Source: Clostridia bacterium
GTDB taxonomy: Bacteria; Bacillota; Clostridia; Christensenellales; CAG-917
Length of the DNA stretch: 64,000 nucleotides
Assembly (NCBI GenBank): GCA_017461985.1
Contig: JAFTSA010000008.1
Location: 124,001 to 188,000 of the forward strand
Direction of reading: 5' to 3'
Every line of letters starts with the position of its first letter. Positions within the stretch are counted from its first letter, which is position 1. Positions 51,079-63,158 of the stretch are shown piece by piece. The notes beneath the pieces are model-generated. The model saw only the letters and a list, made by a program, of their open reading frames with translations, was not told where the DNA came from and ran no database searches. Made by a program: the position numbers and the translations under genes.

Positions 51079-53019
51079 TTATTTGTCAAGACGCTTTTCG
51101 GCGGTTTCGAGAAGGACCTTTGACTTGAATTCATCAAGAGTCATTGTGCCCAGATCACCTTCTGCTCTGTGACGGACTGCCACGAGACCTTGCTCTGCTT
51201 CCTTGTCGCCAATGATGAGGATGTAGTTGACTTTTTCAAGTTGTGCTTCGCGGATCTTCTTGCCAAGTTTTTCACTTCTCACGTCTGCTTCTGCTCTGAT
51301 GCCAGCATTCATAAGTGCCTTCTTCACTTCAAGAGCATTGTCGATGGTGCGGTCTGTCAAGGACAACACGCGGACTTGCTCTGCTGAAAGCCACAAGGGG
51401 AATGCTCCGTTGTACTTTTCAATGAGGAGTGCAAAGGTGCGCTCGTAGCAACCGATTGAACTTCTGTGGACGATGAGAGGACGTTGTTTTTCGCCGTTTT
51501 CATCAATGTAGATCATATCAAATCTCTCTGCAAGAGCAAAGTCGATTTGCACTGTGAACATTGTGTCTTCCTTGCCGTGGACGTTCTTTGCTTGGACGTC
51601 AAGTTTAGGGCCGTAGAAAGCGGCTTCACCCCAACCTGTTTCATATTCAACGTCAAGGTTGTGGAGGATTTGTTCCATTGTTGACTCAACCTTGTTCCAG
51701 TCGTCTGCTGTGCCAACGTACTTGTCTGCGTCTTGAGGATCCCAACGTGAGAAACGATAACTTACGTCGTTGTTGAGACCGAGGACGTCGATGAGGTATT
51801 TGATGAGGTCAAGGGCTGTCTCAAACTCTTGTTCAAGTTGGTCAGGGGTGCAGACGATGTGACCGTCAGAAAGTGTAAATTGTCTGACACGGGTGAGGCC
51901 GTGCATTTCACCGCTGGCTTCCTTGCGGAAAAGGGTTGCGGTTTCAGCATATCTCACGGGGAGGTCACGATATGACTTCAAGCCGTTTTTGTAGATTGTG
52001 AATTGCAGAGGGCAAGTCATAGGACGGAGGGCGAGGATTTCATCATCAACACCTTCTTCACCGATGTAGAACATCTTGTCCTTGTAGTGATCCCAGTGAC
52101 CTGAGGTGATGAACAGATTGTTCTTGGTCATGATGGGTGTCTTGGTGAGAAGATAGCCTCTCTTTTGTTCTTCATCTTCAACAAAGCGTTGCATAAGTTG
52201 GATGATTCTTGCGCCCTTGGGCATAATGAGAGGAAGTCCTTGACCAACGTTTTCGTCTGTCATAAAGAAACCAAGGTCTCTGCCAAGACGGTTGTGGTCA
52301 CGCATCTTTGCCTCTTCAAGTTTTTTGAGATATTCTTCAAGTTCTGCCTTTTTGTCAAATGCCGTGCCGTAGATACGGGTGAGCATCTTGTTCTTTTCGT
52401 TTCCGCGCCAGTATGCACCGGTCAGTGAGGTCAACTTGAATTCCTTGACCTTTCCTGTGCTGGCAAGGTGAGGGCCTGCGCAAAGGTCGATGAAGTCACC
52501 TTGTGTGTAGAATGAGATTTCTTCTCCTTCAGGGATGTCTGCCAAAAGTTCAATCTTGTAGGCTTGTTTCATCTTTTTCAGCATTGATTCTGCTTCCTTA
52601 CGTGAAACCACCTTTCTTTCAATGGGCATATCTGCCTTGATGATTGCCTTCATCTCTGCTTCGATTTTTTCAAAGTCGCCTTGTGTGATAGGTGTCTTGA
52701 AATCAAAGTCGTAGTAGAATCCGTTTTCAATTGAAGGGCCAATTGCCAGTTGGACTGTGGGATATACGTTTCTCACTGCTTGTGCGAGGATGTGTGACGC
52801 GGTGTGGCGGTATACTGCCTTTGCTTCGTCATCGTTCCAAGTGAGAACTTCAAATTTGCAGTCGTGGTCAATGACTTCTCTCATAGAGGTGAGAACACCG
52901 TCAATTTTGCATACAAGTGCCACTTTTGCCAGTCTTTCACCGATTTGCTTTGCGATTTCGTAGGCGGACTTAGGTCCGTCAATCACAAGTTTGCTTCCGT
53001 CTTTAAGTTCGATATTCAT
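51079..53019 (-). CDS. thrS: Threonyl-tRNA synthetase
   Basis: A 646-residue class II aminoacyl-tRNA synthetase. The TGS domain opens the protein (MNIELKDGSKLVIDGPKSAY). The editing domain has the HxxxH site TASHILAQAVRNVYPTVQLA and the SAD motif CAGPHLASTGKV. The catalytic core starts around LGRDLGFFMTDENVGQGLPL, with the zinc ligand Cys in RPMTCPLQFTIY and RVRQFTLSDGHIVC. The C-terminal anticodon domain begins WLSAEQVRVLSL. Ribosome site AAGGAG. It lies 50 bases after lacZ with no terminator between, so it may be the last gene of the dnaG-rpoD run, although an internal promoter is likely. No T-box leader fits in the 50-base gap. Confidence 0.97.
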   Translation of the reverse strand: MNIELKDGSKLVIDGPKSAYEIAKQIGERLAKVALVCKIDGVLTSMREVIDHDCKFEVLTWNDDEAKAVYRHTASHILAQAVRNVYPTVQLAIGPSIENGFYYDFDFKTPITQGDFEKIEAEMKAIIKADMPIERKVVSRKEAESMLKKMKQAYKIELLADIPEGEEISFYTQGDFIDLCAGPHLASTGKVKEFKLTSLTGAYWRGNEKNKMLTRIYGTAFDKKAELEEYLKKLEEAKMRDHNRLGRDLGFFMTDENVGQGLPLIMPKGARIIQLMQRFVEDEEQKRGYLLTKTPIMTKNNLFITSGHWDHYKDKMFYIGEEGVDDEILALRPMTCPLQFTIYKNGLKSYRDLPVRYAETATLFRKEASGEMHGLTRVRQFTLSDGHIVCTPDQLEQEFETALDLIKYLIDVLGLNNDVSYRFSRWDPQDADKYVGTADDWNKVESTMEQILHNLDVEYETGWGEAAFYGPKLDVQAKNVHGKEDTMFTVQIDFALAERFDMIYIDENGEKQRPLIVHRSSIGCYERTFALLIEKYNGAFPLWLSAEQVRVLSLTDRTIDNALEVKKALMNAGIRAEADVRSEKLGKKIREAQLEKVNYILIIGDKEAEQGLVAVRHRAEGDLGTMTLDEFKSKVLLETAEKRLDK

Positions 53020-53035
53020 ATATACTCCTTGCAGT

Positions 53036-53052
53036 CGGCCTTACAACGGCCG
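53036..53052 (-). other. Small GC hairpin between lacZ and thrS
   Basis: CGGCC/GGCCG stem with a 7-base loop and no T-run, directly upstream of the thrS ribosome site. It is too weak to be a terminator; it might affect translation or processing. Confidence 0.4.
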
Positions 53053-53069
53053 TACTTTATTGATTCTTA

Positions 53070-56093
<3,024 letters not shown>

Positions 56094-56801
56094 CTATTGG
56101 GGCATATAAAGGATTCTGCGGCAGTTGGGGCACTCTGCGCCTTCTCCTGCACGCAACTTGCCTGCGGTGTCTCCGGGCACTTCCATACGACATCTTCCGC
56201 AAATATTCTTGTTTGCGTCGTATTCTACGAATACGGGCATCTTTTTGGGATCGCGGTGAGACTTGTAATAGTTGAAGATTTCGTCAGGGACGTCCTTCCT
56301 CAAGGTGTCCAGTTTTGCCTTTATTTCCAAAACCTTGGGTTGCATGCTTGCCATATATTGCTCGTAAGCGATTTTGGCTTGCTTGTAGCCTTCGCTTGCC
56401 TTGATGCCTGCCTCCCAAGTCTTTTTGTATTCATTGTTGACGCCGTCAATACGGCTCATATCCTTTGATGCTTCCTTTTCAAGAGAAGCGATTTCACTGG
56501 CAAGTGCCTCGATTTGTTTGAGATAGTAGTCTGCTTCAGAGAGGTCTTCAACACCTTCAATGATGCCGTCAAACTCGTCAAGTTTTGCCTTCAATGCGCT
56601 GAGTTTGTCTTGAATTTTTTGATGGTTTGCAATGAGTTCACCGGCTTCTGAGGACAGTTTGCCGATGGTTGCAGTTGCGTTGTCAAGATTTTTCTTTGCG
56701 CTGTAAAGACCTGCAAGCTCCTTGCTTGAGGTTGCTTCGTTTTCAAGAGCGATGAGTTCAAGGTCCACTCTTTGGTATTCAAGGATTGAATCGAATTTCA
56801 T
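56094..56801 (-). CDS. C4 zinc-ribbon coiled-coil protein (DUF164/CdsZ-like)
   Basis: A 235-residue protein of the DUF164 type. A long antiparallel coiled coil (about 1-175, rich in Ala, Lys, Glu and Asp) is followed by a C-terminal zinc ribbon: CGRCRMEVPGDTAGKLRAGE, then ECPNCRRILY, giving four Cys ligands. Similar proteins lie next to Nif3-like genes in many bacteria and have been linked to RNA/DNA or ribosome-associated roles, not settled. It overlaps the nif3 stop by four bases (ATGA). The TAG stop is part of the lacZ ribosome site. Confidence 0.9.
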   Translation of the reverse strand: MKFDSILEYQRVDLELIALENEATSSKELAGLYSAKKNLDNATATIGKLSSEAGELIANHQKIQDKLSALKAKLDEFDGIIEGVEDLSEADYYLKQIEALASEIASLEKEASKDMSRIDGVNNEYKKTWEAGIKASEGYKQAKIAYEQYMASMQPKVLEIKAKLDTLRKDVPDEIFNYYKSHRDPKKMPVFVEYDANKNICGRCRMEVPGDTAGKLRAGEGAECPNCRRILYMPQ

Positions 56802-57561
56802 AGTTCCTCCAAAGTCCTAAAAGGACAGAGTTGATTTGCTTTTATAACTTTCACTTTGTTTTCAAGGATTGATTTGAACACGTCTTCTGCCATAATTTCA
56901 CTTGCATAGTGTGAAAACTCGATGCAAGCAAAATCTCTGTTGACCGCTTCAAGATAGATGTGATGAGGCATATCACCAGACACATAGACATCTGCATTTT
57001 CTCGGCATATTCAAGGAAGGAATATGCGCCACCGCCACCGCCTGAGCACACTGCAAACTTTTTGACAAGTTTGTCGGGGTTTCCTGCCACCTTCACTGAC
57101 TTATCGCCTAGGACAGATGCAATTTTAAGTGCAAAGTCGCGGACGGTTGTGGGCTCAATTTCACAGAGGAAACAACAGCCGTTGGTTTCAATGGTTTTGC
57201 CACCAAACATTTTGACAAGAGAGGCGTTTGTGCCAATCTCACACTTGTCAAAGTTGGTGTGGGCGGAATAGACTGTGACGTCGTTTTTAAGAGCGTAAGC
57301 CACCACTTCACCATGGACCTCGTCTGCATCCACCTTTTGGAGGGGATAGTAGATCAAGGGGTGGTGTGACACCACCATGTTGCAACCGTTTTCAACTGCC
57401 ATTTTGATGACGTCAAGGGTGGCGTCAAGGCAGGTGACAACGCCGGTGCACTCGGGGTTTCTGCTGCCAAGTTGCAGACCAACTTTTGGTCTGTCGCCGT
57501 CGTCTGCGATTTCAATGGGGGCATATTGTTCGATGATTTCAATGACTTCACTTATTTTCAT
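56798..57561 (-). pseudogene. Nif3-like dinuclear metal-centre protein, single-base frameshift
   Basis: The first ~187 residues match the Nif3/DUF34 family, starting MKISEVIEIIEQYAPIEIAD with metal-site residues MVVSHHPLIYYP and VTVYSAHTNFDKC. After YSFLEYAEK (near 56996) the frame is lost. The next frame resumes with ADVYVSGDMPHHIYLEAV and runs to the stop at 56798, which overlaps the next gene by four bases. Inserting one base in the four-A run at about 56993-56996 restores the family sequence, including SGDMPHH with His metal ligands. So the gene lost one base, by mutation or by base-calling error. The second segment lacks its own ribosome site. The upstream start overlaps trmK by four bases. 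Confidence 0.85.
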
Positions 57562-58226
57562 TTTTCCACCTTTTTGAGGACTTCTTCAAGGCGAGCTATC
57601 TTGCCTTCAAGTTCCGCTGATTGATGAGTTTCAAGGATGTTTTTCATTGTTGCGATTTCTTCAAGGGAGCGTTTCAAAAAGACTTTGTCCGTCCTAAAAA
57701 ACTTTCCATACAAGATTTCATCGTCGTCAAGGTCGTCTTTATAGTCGACTTTCAACTCCGTTGAAATAATAGTATAATACTTTCCGGCGCATTCGGTCAA
57801 GAGGTCAGTGACAATTGTGTGTTTCATTAATTTCAGCTCACGACGGACTTTTTCGGGGTGAGTGTTGGGTGAAAGCACAAAATGTTTGAATTTTTTGGCA
57901 TCTAACCGCGCGGATTTCAAAATTTCTGCAATGACGTCACCGCCAAGACCGGCAATGACAACTGTGTCAACTTCTTCGCTTTTTATAGGCGAAAGCCCGT
58001 CTCCAAGACGGGTTTCCATGATTTCTGTGACTCCGTTGTCAAATGCAAGTTCACTTGCCTTTCGTAAACTGGGGGCTGAAATGTCTGTGGCAATCACCTT
58101 GTCGGCTCTGTCCGTTGACACCAAATAATATCCCAGTTTTCCGTGGTCACAACCTATGTCCGCAACCGCTCCTCCGTGTATGAGATTTGCGATTGCAGTC
58201 AGTCTTTCATCTATGCGTATAGGCAT
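57558..58226 (-). CDS. trmK: tRNA (adenine-22-N1)-methyltransferase TrmK
   Basis: A 222-residue SAM-dependent enzyme that methylates A22 in tRNAs, found mainly in Bacillota. It has the SAM motif AVADIGCDHGKLGYYLVSTD (about 18-37), VIATDISAPSLRKASELAFD (about 41-60), GDGLSPIKSEEVDTVVIAGL (about 71-90), and the C-terminal coiled coil (MKNILETHQSAELEGKIARL). Its position directly behind rpoD is a recurring gene order in the phylum. Its start overlaps the rpoD stop by one base and its stop overlaps nif3 by four. Confidence 0.95.
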   Translation of the reverse strand: MPIRIDERLTAIANLIHGGAVADIGCDHGKLGYYLVSTDRADKVIATDISAPSLRKASELAFDNGVTEIMETRLGDGLSPIKSEEVDTVVIAGLGGDVIAEILKSARLDAKKFKHFVLSPNTHPEKVRRELKLMKHTIVTDLLTECAGKYYTIISTELKVDYKDDLDDDEILYGKFFRTDKVFLKRSLEEIATMKNILETHQSAELEGKIARLEEVLKKVEK

Positions 58227-59266
58227 CAGTCAAAATCCTTCAACTTCTTAAGACGGTTGGGGTGACGGAGTTTTCTCAGTGCCTTTGCTTCGATTTGGCG
58301 GATACGTTCACGGGTGACGTTGAACTCCTTGCCAACTTCTTCAAGGGTTCTGGGGTGGCTATCGTCAAGACCGTAGCGGAGGCGCAAAACCTTTTCTTCA
58401 CGAGGAGTGAGGGTGTTGAGCACTTGAATCAGTTGTTCCTTCAGCATATTGCTTTCAGCAACGTCACTGGGTGACAATGCTCTGTCGTCTTCAATGAAGT
58501 CACCAAGGTGGCTGTCTTCCTCTTCACCGATAGGTGTTTCAAGTGACACGGGGTCTTGTGCAATCTTTTGGATTTCACGGACCTTTTCTTCGGGGCAACC
58601 AAGATATTCTGCAATTTCTTCGGGGCTAGGCTCTCTGCCCAACTTTTGAAGGAGTTGACGGGTTGCACGCACTTGCTTGTTGATGGTTTCAACCATGTGG
58701 ACGGGAATACGGATTGTACGTGCTTGGTCGGCTATTGCACGGGTGATTGCTTGGCGAATCCACCAAGTTGCGTATGTAGAAAATTTAAAGCCCTTTGTGT
58801 AGTCAAACTTTTCAACGGCCTTCATAAGACCAAGGTTGCCTTCTTGAATGAGGTCAAGGAATTGCATGCCACGTCCAACGTAGCGTTTTGCGATTGAAAC
58901 CACAAGACGGAGGTTGGCTTCAGACAAAATCTTCTTTGCCTCTTCGTCCCCCTCTTCCATACGTTTTGCCAATTCCACTTCGTCTTCTGCGGTGAGCAGT
59001 GCCACTTTGCCGATGTCCTTGAGATACATCTTCACTGAGTCGTCAACACTGCCTTCGATGATCTTGTCAAGTTCTGCGTCAGGCACATTTTCCTTAATGG
59101 TGATCTTTGCCTCAGCAAGAGCCTTGAACACCACTTCCATTTCTTCGGGAGTGACGCTGATTTTTTCAAGTTTTGCAATGATTTCTTCTTCAGTGATCGA
59201 GCCGTTTGCTTTGCCCATGGAAATCAGTTTTTCTATTTCCGCTTTGAGCAGTTGTTCTTTGTCCAT
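58226..59266 (-). CDS. rpoD: RNA polymerase primary sigma factor RpoD (SigA)
   Basis: A 346-residue housekeeping sigma factor. Region 1.2 begins around [20 protein letters not shown], region 2 has [20 protein letters not shown] (about 155-174, the -10 recognition helix), region 3 follows with [13 protein letters not shown] and region 4 has [14 protein letters not shown] and [20 protein letters not shown] for the -35 element. Region 1.1 is short and rich in Glu. It follows dnaG by 12 bases with ribosome site GGAGG. The consensus TTGACA/TATAAT promoters in this window fit such a factor. Confidence 0.98.
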   Translation of the reverse strand: MDKEQLLKAEIEKLISMGKANGSITEEEIIAKLEKISVTPEEMEVVFKALAEAKITIKENVPDAELDKIIEGSVDDSVKMYLKDIGKVALLTAEDEVELAKRMEEGDEEAKKILSEANLRLVVSIAKRYVGRGMQFLDLIQEGNLGLMKAVEKFDYTKGFKFSTYATWWIRQAITRAIADQARTIRIPVHMVETINKQVRATRQLLQKLGREPSPEEIAEYLGCPEEKVREIQKIAQDPVSLETPIGEEEDSHLGDFIEDDRALSPSDVAESNMLKEQLIQVLNTLTPREEKVLRLRYGLDDSHPRTLEEVGKEFNVTRERIRQIEAKALRKLRHPNRLKKLKDFD

Positions 59267-59278
59267 ATTTCCTCCAAG

Positions 59279-61054
59279 TTAAATTTTATCTTTAACGTTT
59301 TTTGATTTCAATTTTTGTTGCAGTGACGCCATTTGAGTGATGATGGCTTTCTTGTCTGCGGGTGTTGAAGATGCATTATATCGTTTTGTCAGTCCGTCAA
59401 GTTGCTTTGAGATATAGTCGTTGGCAAGGACCAAAATGCAGTCGCTAAAATATATTTGCTCTGTTGCAGGCACTTCAAAGACAACGTCGTCACCAATGAT
59501 TTTGTTCAACTCATCATCGGTGTATTTGTCAAAGAGGGTTGCCACTTTCAATCCCCCTGCACTTTCAACAACGTCACCAAATATGCTTTGATGAAGAGGG
59601 TGAGTGAACCACTCCTTCTTCAAAAATCCTATGTCACCGAAAGAGGCGTGTGTCAAAATCTTGTTGAGGATAAACCTGCCTGCTTTCACGGTTTTGTCCT
59701 CTTTGAGGGGCGCGACAATCTCGGTTGTTTCCACTTCTTTTGCAGGTGCTTTGCCAAGATCTCTTGTGAGTGTATCAACCGAAACGCCACTTAAACGTGA
59801 CACAACGCCAAGATAAACCTCTCTTTCTGCGATGCTGTTCACTTCGCCGAGCACTTTCAGTGCGGCACGGACGTACTTTGTTCTGCCGTCAACACTGTCA
59901 AGATTGTAGGCGTCTGCGCACAGCTTCAGTTTGTATTCTATGATGGGGAGAGCGGCTTTCACTCTTGCCATAAAGCCCTCATAGCCTTCCTTCTTGATTG
60001 TATCGTCAGGGTCACAGCCGTCGTCAAGGGATACCACTTTCACCTCAACGCCCGCCTTCATCAAGATTTCAACGTTTTTGATCGTGGCCTTTCTGCCTGC
60101 GCTGTCGCCGTCATAGCACACGTACACAAGAGGCACAAGCCGTGCGATTTCTCTTGCTTGTCCGTCAGTGAGGGCGGTGCCCATGCCTGCCACAACGTTC
60201 TTTATGCCAACACTGCCAAGGACGATGACGTCCATATATCCCTCAACCAAGATGAGGTTGTGGAATCCGCCGTTTTCTCTCTTTTCACGCTTGACAAAGT
60301 TGATGCCATATACTGTCCTGCCCTTGTCAAAGATTTCGGTATTTGTGGAGTTTTTATACTTTGCCACGTCCTTTTCGCCGTGATAAATTCTTCCGCCAAA
60401 TGCCACCACGTTGCTCATGCCGTCAAGGATAGGCACGATGATTCTGCCGGCAAATGCGTCCACCAATTTCTCACCGTTGACAAGACCGCAGTCACGGAGA
60501 TTCTCAATTGAATATCCCTTACGGCGCATATACCCTTGCAGTTGGTCCTGTCCCAAGGAAAGACCGATGCCGTAGTATCTTGCAATGTCCTCACCAATTC
60601 CTCGGGAGAGGAGATATTCTCTTGCCTCTTTGCCTTCAACCTCACGAAGAAGATTGTTGCGATAGTAGTGAGCGGTGTCCTTCATAAGTGAAAGGAGCAC
60701 GTCCTTCTTTTCTCTCTTCTTTTTATAGTCGGGGTCAAACTTGACTTCGGGCATTTCCATACCTGCCTTTTCGGCAAGGAATTTCACTGCATCAATAAAG
60801 GACAATGATTCCATTTCCATAACGAAGTTGATGACGTTTCCGCTGGCGCCACAGCCAAAGCAGTGATAATACTGTCCGTCGGTGTTGACGCAGAAGGATG
60901 CAGTCTTCTCGTTGTGGAAAGGACAACAGCCGAAATACTTTCCGCCCTTCTTGTCAAGGCGGATATATCCAGATATGACGCTTACGATGTCACACTTGAA
61001 TTTCAGCTCGTCCAAAAACTCTTGGGTGATGCCCCCGTTGCTGTTTACTGCCAT
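59279..61054 (-). CDS. dnaG: DNA primase
   Basis: A 591-residue primase that makes RNA primers for replication. The N-terminal CHC2 zinc domain has CPFHNEKTASF (Cys44, His47) and YYHCFGCGASGNVINFVMEM (Cys65, Cys68). The Toprim catalytic core shows ILVEGYMDVIVLGSVGIKNV and VYVCYDGDSAGRKATIKNVE. A helicase-binding domain of about 130 residues closes the chain. Ribosome site AAAGGAA. It begins the transcription unit dnaG-rpoD-trmK-nif3-zinc ribbon-lacZ. Its leader has a tandem 10-base repeat at 61111-61130. Confidence 0.97.
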   Translation of the reverse strand: MAVNSNGGITQEFLDELKFKCDIVSVISGYIRLDKKGGKYFGCCPFHNEKTASFCVNTDGQYYHCFGCGASGNVINFVMEMESLSFIDAVKFLAEKAGMEMPEVKFDPDYKKKREKKDVLLSLMKDTAHYYRNNLLREVEGKEAREYLLSRGIGEDIARYYGIGLSLGQDQLQGYMRRKGYSIENLRDCGLVNGEKLVDAFAGRIIVPILDGMSNVVAFGGRIYHGEKDVAKYKNSTNTEIFDKGRTVYGINFVKREKRENGGFHNLILVEGYMDVIVLGSVGIKNVVAGMGTALTDGQAREIARLVPLVYVCYDGDSAGRKATIKNVEILMKAGVEVKVVSLDDGCDPDDTIKKEGYEGFMARVKAALPIIEYKLKLCADAYNLDSVDGRTKYVRAALKVLGEVNSIAEREVYLGVVSRLSGVSVDTLTRDLGKAPAKEVETTEIVAPLKEDKTVKAGRFILNKILTHASFGDIGFLKKEWFTHPLHQSIFGDVVESAGGLKVATLFDKYTDDELNKIIGDDVVFEVPATEQIYFSDCILVLANDYISKQLDGLTKRYNASSTPADKKAIITQMASLQQKLKSKNVKDKI

Positions 61055-61110
61055 ACTTTTCCTTTGTCAAAAGTTGTCTTTATACTTCTCTTACGAAAAA
61101 AACTTCGGCT

Positions 61111-61138
61111 TTTCCTAACTTTTCCTAACTTTTTTAGG
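61111..61138 (-). repeat. Tandem 10-base repeat in the dnaG leader
   Basis: TTTCCTAACT is repeated exactly at 61111-61120 and 61121-61130, followed by TTTTTAGG. In the RNA CCTAA/TTAGG can form a small hairpin within an A/U-rich leader. Meaning unknown. Confidence 0.5.
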
Positions 61139-61158
61139 TTTTTTCTAAATTTTTATTT

Positions 61159-61187
61159 AATATAATATATATATTATACGAAATCAA
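61159..61187 (-). promoter_or_regulatory. Promoter of the dnaG-rpoD operon
   Basis: Leftward TTGATT (61182-61187), 17 bases and TATATT (61159-61164), inside an A/T-rich stretch, about 100 bases before the dnaG ATG. Confidence 0.7.
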
Positions 61188-61281
61188 AGATTTTTCTTGA
61201 AATTCCTAAAATGGTCTGGATTTTGTACCCTCAAAACAACCTTGCGCGTAGGCGCATATCCACGCAAATGTGCGTTTTCTA

Positions 61282-61310
61282 TTGAATATGTCTTTTTTGT
61301 GTGCTAAAAT
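61282..61310 (+). promoter_or_regulatory. Promoter of the membrane-anchored protein gene
   Basis: TTGAAT (61282-61287), 17 bases and TAAAAT (61305-61310), 26 bases before the ATG. Confidence 0.65.
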
Positions 61311-61336
61311 AAGTTATCAAACTTAGGAGAAAAGTT

Positions 61337-62308
61337 ATGGCAAGAGATAGAAAAGGCATGGGATGCCTTGGCAAAACGCTTATATCCCTTCTTGTGGTGG
61401 TGACAATCATTGTAGTGGCAGGCGTTATTCTCCTCAACCTCACCCCCAACCACTTCAAACTGGGCGACCTTGAAATCGCAGGCACTTCCCTCAACGAGCT
61501 CGGTCTTGGTGATGCAAAGTTTTTGGACATCATCAAGTCATTTATGTCCTTGAAAAAGCCCGACGTTGGAGCAATCGTCACCAATCCCCCCGGGGATGAG
61601 GATAAGTCCTCCGCAGCGAACAAGGTGGAAACAGGCTCATCAATCCCTATGGACACAGACGGCTCACCGGACTTCTCCACCATCGTCACCGATCCTGTGG
61701 TCTACGACAAGGAATATCTCATCACCTATTCTGACAAGGAACTTGCCGGTCTGTTTGGCCATATCATCGACGACGCAGAAGACAAGGCGGACACCCCCGA
61801 GGCAATCCAATTCCTTGCAGACCTCAATGCTACAATCGCATCAATCACCATCAGCGACAAGCAAGATGACGGCAGTGCATCAATCCGCATTGTGGCATCA
61901 GTCAACATCAGCCATATGAGAGAGGAAATCGCAGGCAGTCTTCCCGATTTCTTGAAAAACCAAATCCCCGAAACGGTGTACATCGCCTTCTACGGCAAGA
62001 TAAATGCAAACGTGGTTGGTGACCTCGTTTACACCCACGTTGACGCCCTCATCAACGACAAAGATGACGTGATGTCCAAGGCCATCTTCAAGGTGGTTGC
62101 AGGCCGTGCAGACATCGATGAAAGCCAAGACCCCAAAGTGGCAATCGGCAACAAAGTGGGCGAAGGCTTTGAAATCTTCATCGGCAATCTGGGCAAGATT
62201 GGCACAGCCGAAACCGACTCTGACGGCGTTGTGGAAACTGGCACAAAAGTCCTTGGCAAGATTGGCATCCAAAACGGCAAAATCTCCCTCATCACAATGA
62301 CTGAATAA
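61337..62308 (+). CDS. Membrane-anchored extracytoplasmic protein, unknown function
   Basis: A 323-residue protein with one N-terminal membrane segment (about 13-34, LISLLVVVTIIVVAGVILL) after a basic start, and the rest outside the cell. The extracellular part has a Pro/Ser/Asp-rich linker (TNPPGDEDKSSAANKVETGS, about 82-101) and then alternating strands and helices (YLITYSDKELAGLFGHIIDD to DLVYTHVDALINDKDDVMSK). It could be a lipid-binding or BPI/SMP-like fold, but I do not recognise a family. Ribosome site AGGAG. Monocistronic with a shared terminator family hairpin downstream. Confidence 0.65.
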   Translation: MARDRKGMGCLGKTLISLLVVVTIIVVAGVILLNLTPNHFKLGDLEIAGTSLNELGLGDAKFLDIIKSFMSLKKPDVGAIVTNPPGDEDKSSAANKVETGSSIPMDTDGSPDFSTIVTDPVVYDKEYLITYSDKELAGLFGHIIDDAEDKADTPEAIQFLADLNATIASITISDKQDDGSASIRIVASVNISHMREEIAGSLPDFLKNQIPETVYIAFYGKINANVVGDLVYTHVDALINDKDDVMSKAIFKVVAGRADIDESQDPKVAIGNKVGEGFEIFIGNLGKIGTAETDSDGVVETGTKVLGKIGIQNGKISLITMTE

Positions 62309-62452
62309 TCCAAACCCCCAACTTAAAACACCAAAACACTCTCATAAAGTTTGTCTTTGGCAAAAACAAAACCATCTAAGCCCAAAACTAAAACTCAAAA
62401 ATTCAGCCTAAATCAACCTCGTCTAAAACAAACAATCAACCTGATTTCATCA

Positions 62453-62483
62453 ACAAAAAACCCACTCAACCGAGTGGGCTTTG
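62453..62483. terminator. Bidirectional terminator, CACTC/GAGTG family
   Basis: AAACCCACTC-AACC-GAGTGGGCTTTG between the convergent genes at 61337 and 62503. The A/C-rich stretch 62309-62452 before it shows nothing else. Confidence 0.85.
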
Positions 62484-62502
62484 TTATGATTCAAAACAAA
62501 AA

Positions 62503-62766
62503 TCAACCGAATCCCATAAATTTCTTTCCAACAAGTTTGTCGTTGTAAAAGAGTCTCATAAACATGTATCCCATTTTTGCTTCAACGGGAATGTTTATGC
62601 CATAATTGTCAATATTGCCTCTGAGCGTAAATTGACCAGCAATATAGCTTACGTATCTGTCCACGACTTGCCCATTTATGACAAGTGAGCACACTTCGGG
62701 GGCGTTGAACACTTGAACAACATTGCCACCTTCTTTATACTCAATTTTCAGTCTACCTAAACCCAT
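62503..62766 (-). CDS. Small conserved-looking protein of unknown function
   Basis: An 87-residue protein starting MGLGRLKIEYKEGGNVVQVF, predicted all-beta with short strands (APEVCSLVINGQVVDRYVSY, AKMGYMFMRLFYNDKLVGKK). No membrane segment, signal or known motif. I chose the ATG at 62766 with GGAGGT upstream; the longer frame start lacks a ribosome site. It looks like a single-gene unit; it may be a small structural or binding protein. The name cannot be better resolved. Confidence 0.6.
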   Translation of the reverse strand: MGLGRLKIEYKEGGNVVQVFNAPEVCSLVINGQVVDRYVSYIAGQFTLRGNIDNYGINIPVEAKMGYMFMRLFYNDKLVGKKFMGFG

Positions 62767-62890
62767 AATTACCTCCTTTGTGCATATCAAAATAGGCAGT
62801 TTAATAAAGCAGAGCAACCTGCAAGAGCCGTTGAATTTACTATATCAAAAATAATAGGGAAAGTCAATATAGAAGTAATTTCTAAATTAA

Positions 62891-62921
62891 GCGCCAGCAG
62901 TGACTTGTCGCTGGTTCAGGG
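62891..62921. repeat. Dispersed repeat A, copy 1
   Basis: About 31 bases starting GCGCCAGCAGTGACTTGTCG, repeated with four changes at 63197-63227. Contains the palindrome-like CAGTGAC/GTCGCTG. Confidence 0.6.
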
Positions 62922-62935
62922 TGTGCAAATTAAAT

Positions 62936-63119
62936 CACGGCAAAGCCGTGTATGAAATCATTGTGAAACAATGCATGCAATCAAAACGGAGTTTTGTATG
63001 GCATCAAGCCAAACTAAACTATTCCATGCACGCTTGCGTGATTACATACAATGCTTTGCATTGATGACATGCCACTCCTTCGGCTTGGATAAAAAAATCT
63101 CGTCCTTGCGAACGAGATT
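62936..63119. repeat. Hairpin array, copy 2
   Basis: Same order as the array at 39136: stems at 62936-62950, 62959-62973, 62982-62996, 63005-63027 (degenerate), 63029-63040, 63049-63063, 63072-63088 and 63096-63119. Stem sequences of five hairpins are unchanged while loops differ (TCC to AAA, GAAA to TGAAA, ATG to GGA). Spacers TATGAAAT, CATGCAAT, TATGGCAT, ATTACATA and ATGACATG are again 8 bases. Next to it lies a truncated tRNA-Val 3' end. Confidence 0.85.
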
Positions 63120-63120
63120 T

Positions 63121-63143
63121 TTTTGGTGGACACTACTGACTCG
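63121..63143 (-). repeat. Truncated tRNA-Val 3'-end copy
   Basis: 18 bases (63121-63138) identical to the end of tRNA-Val(UAC) at 63314-63331, then ACTCG after one missing base, and nothing beyond. It sits directly beside the second hairpin array. Confidence 0.75.
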
Positions 63144-63158
63144 TAGCAAGTGAAACGC

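Noticed and set aside
53020-53069. T-box leader before thrS
   Set aside because: Only 50 bases separate lacZ and thrS, too short for a T-box, and the T-box core motif is absent.
56985-57005. Programmed ribosomal frameshift in nif3
   Set aside because: The site GAGAAAATGC is not a standard slippery heptamer and no stimulatory structure is evident; a one-base loss is simpler.
61240-61275. GCGCGTAGGCGC palindrome before the membrane-anchored protein gene
   Set aside because: It is short, lies far from the promoter and has no second copy; chance is adequate.
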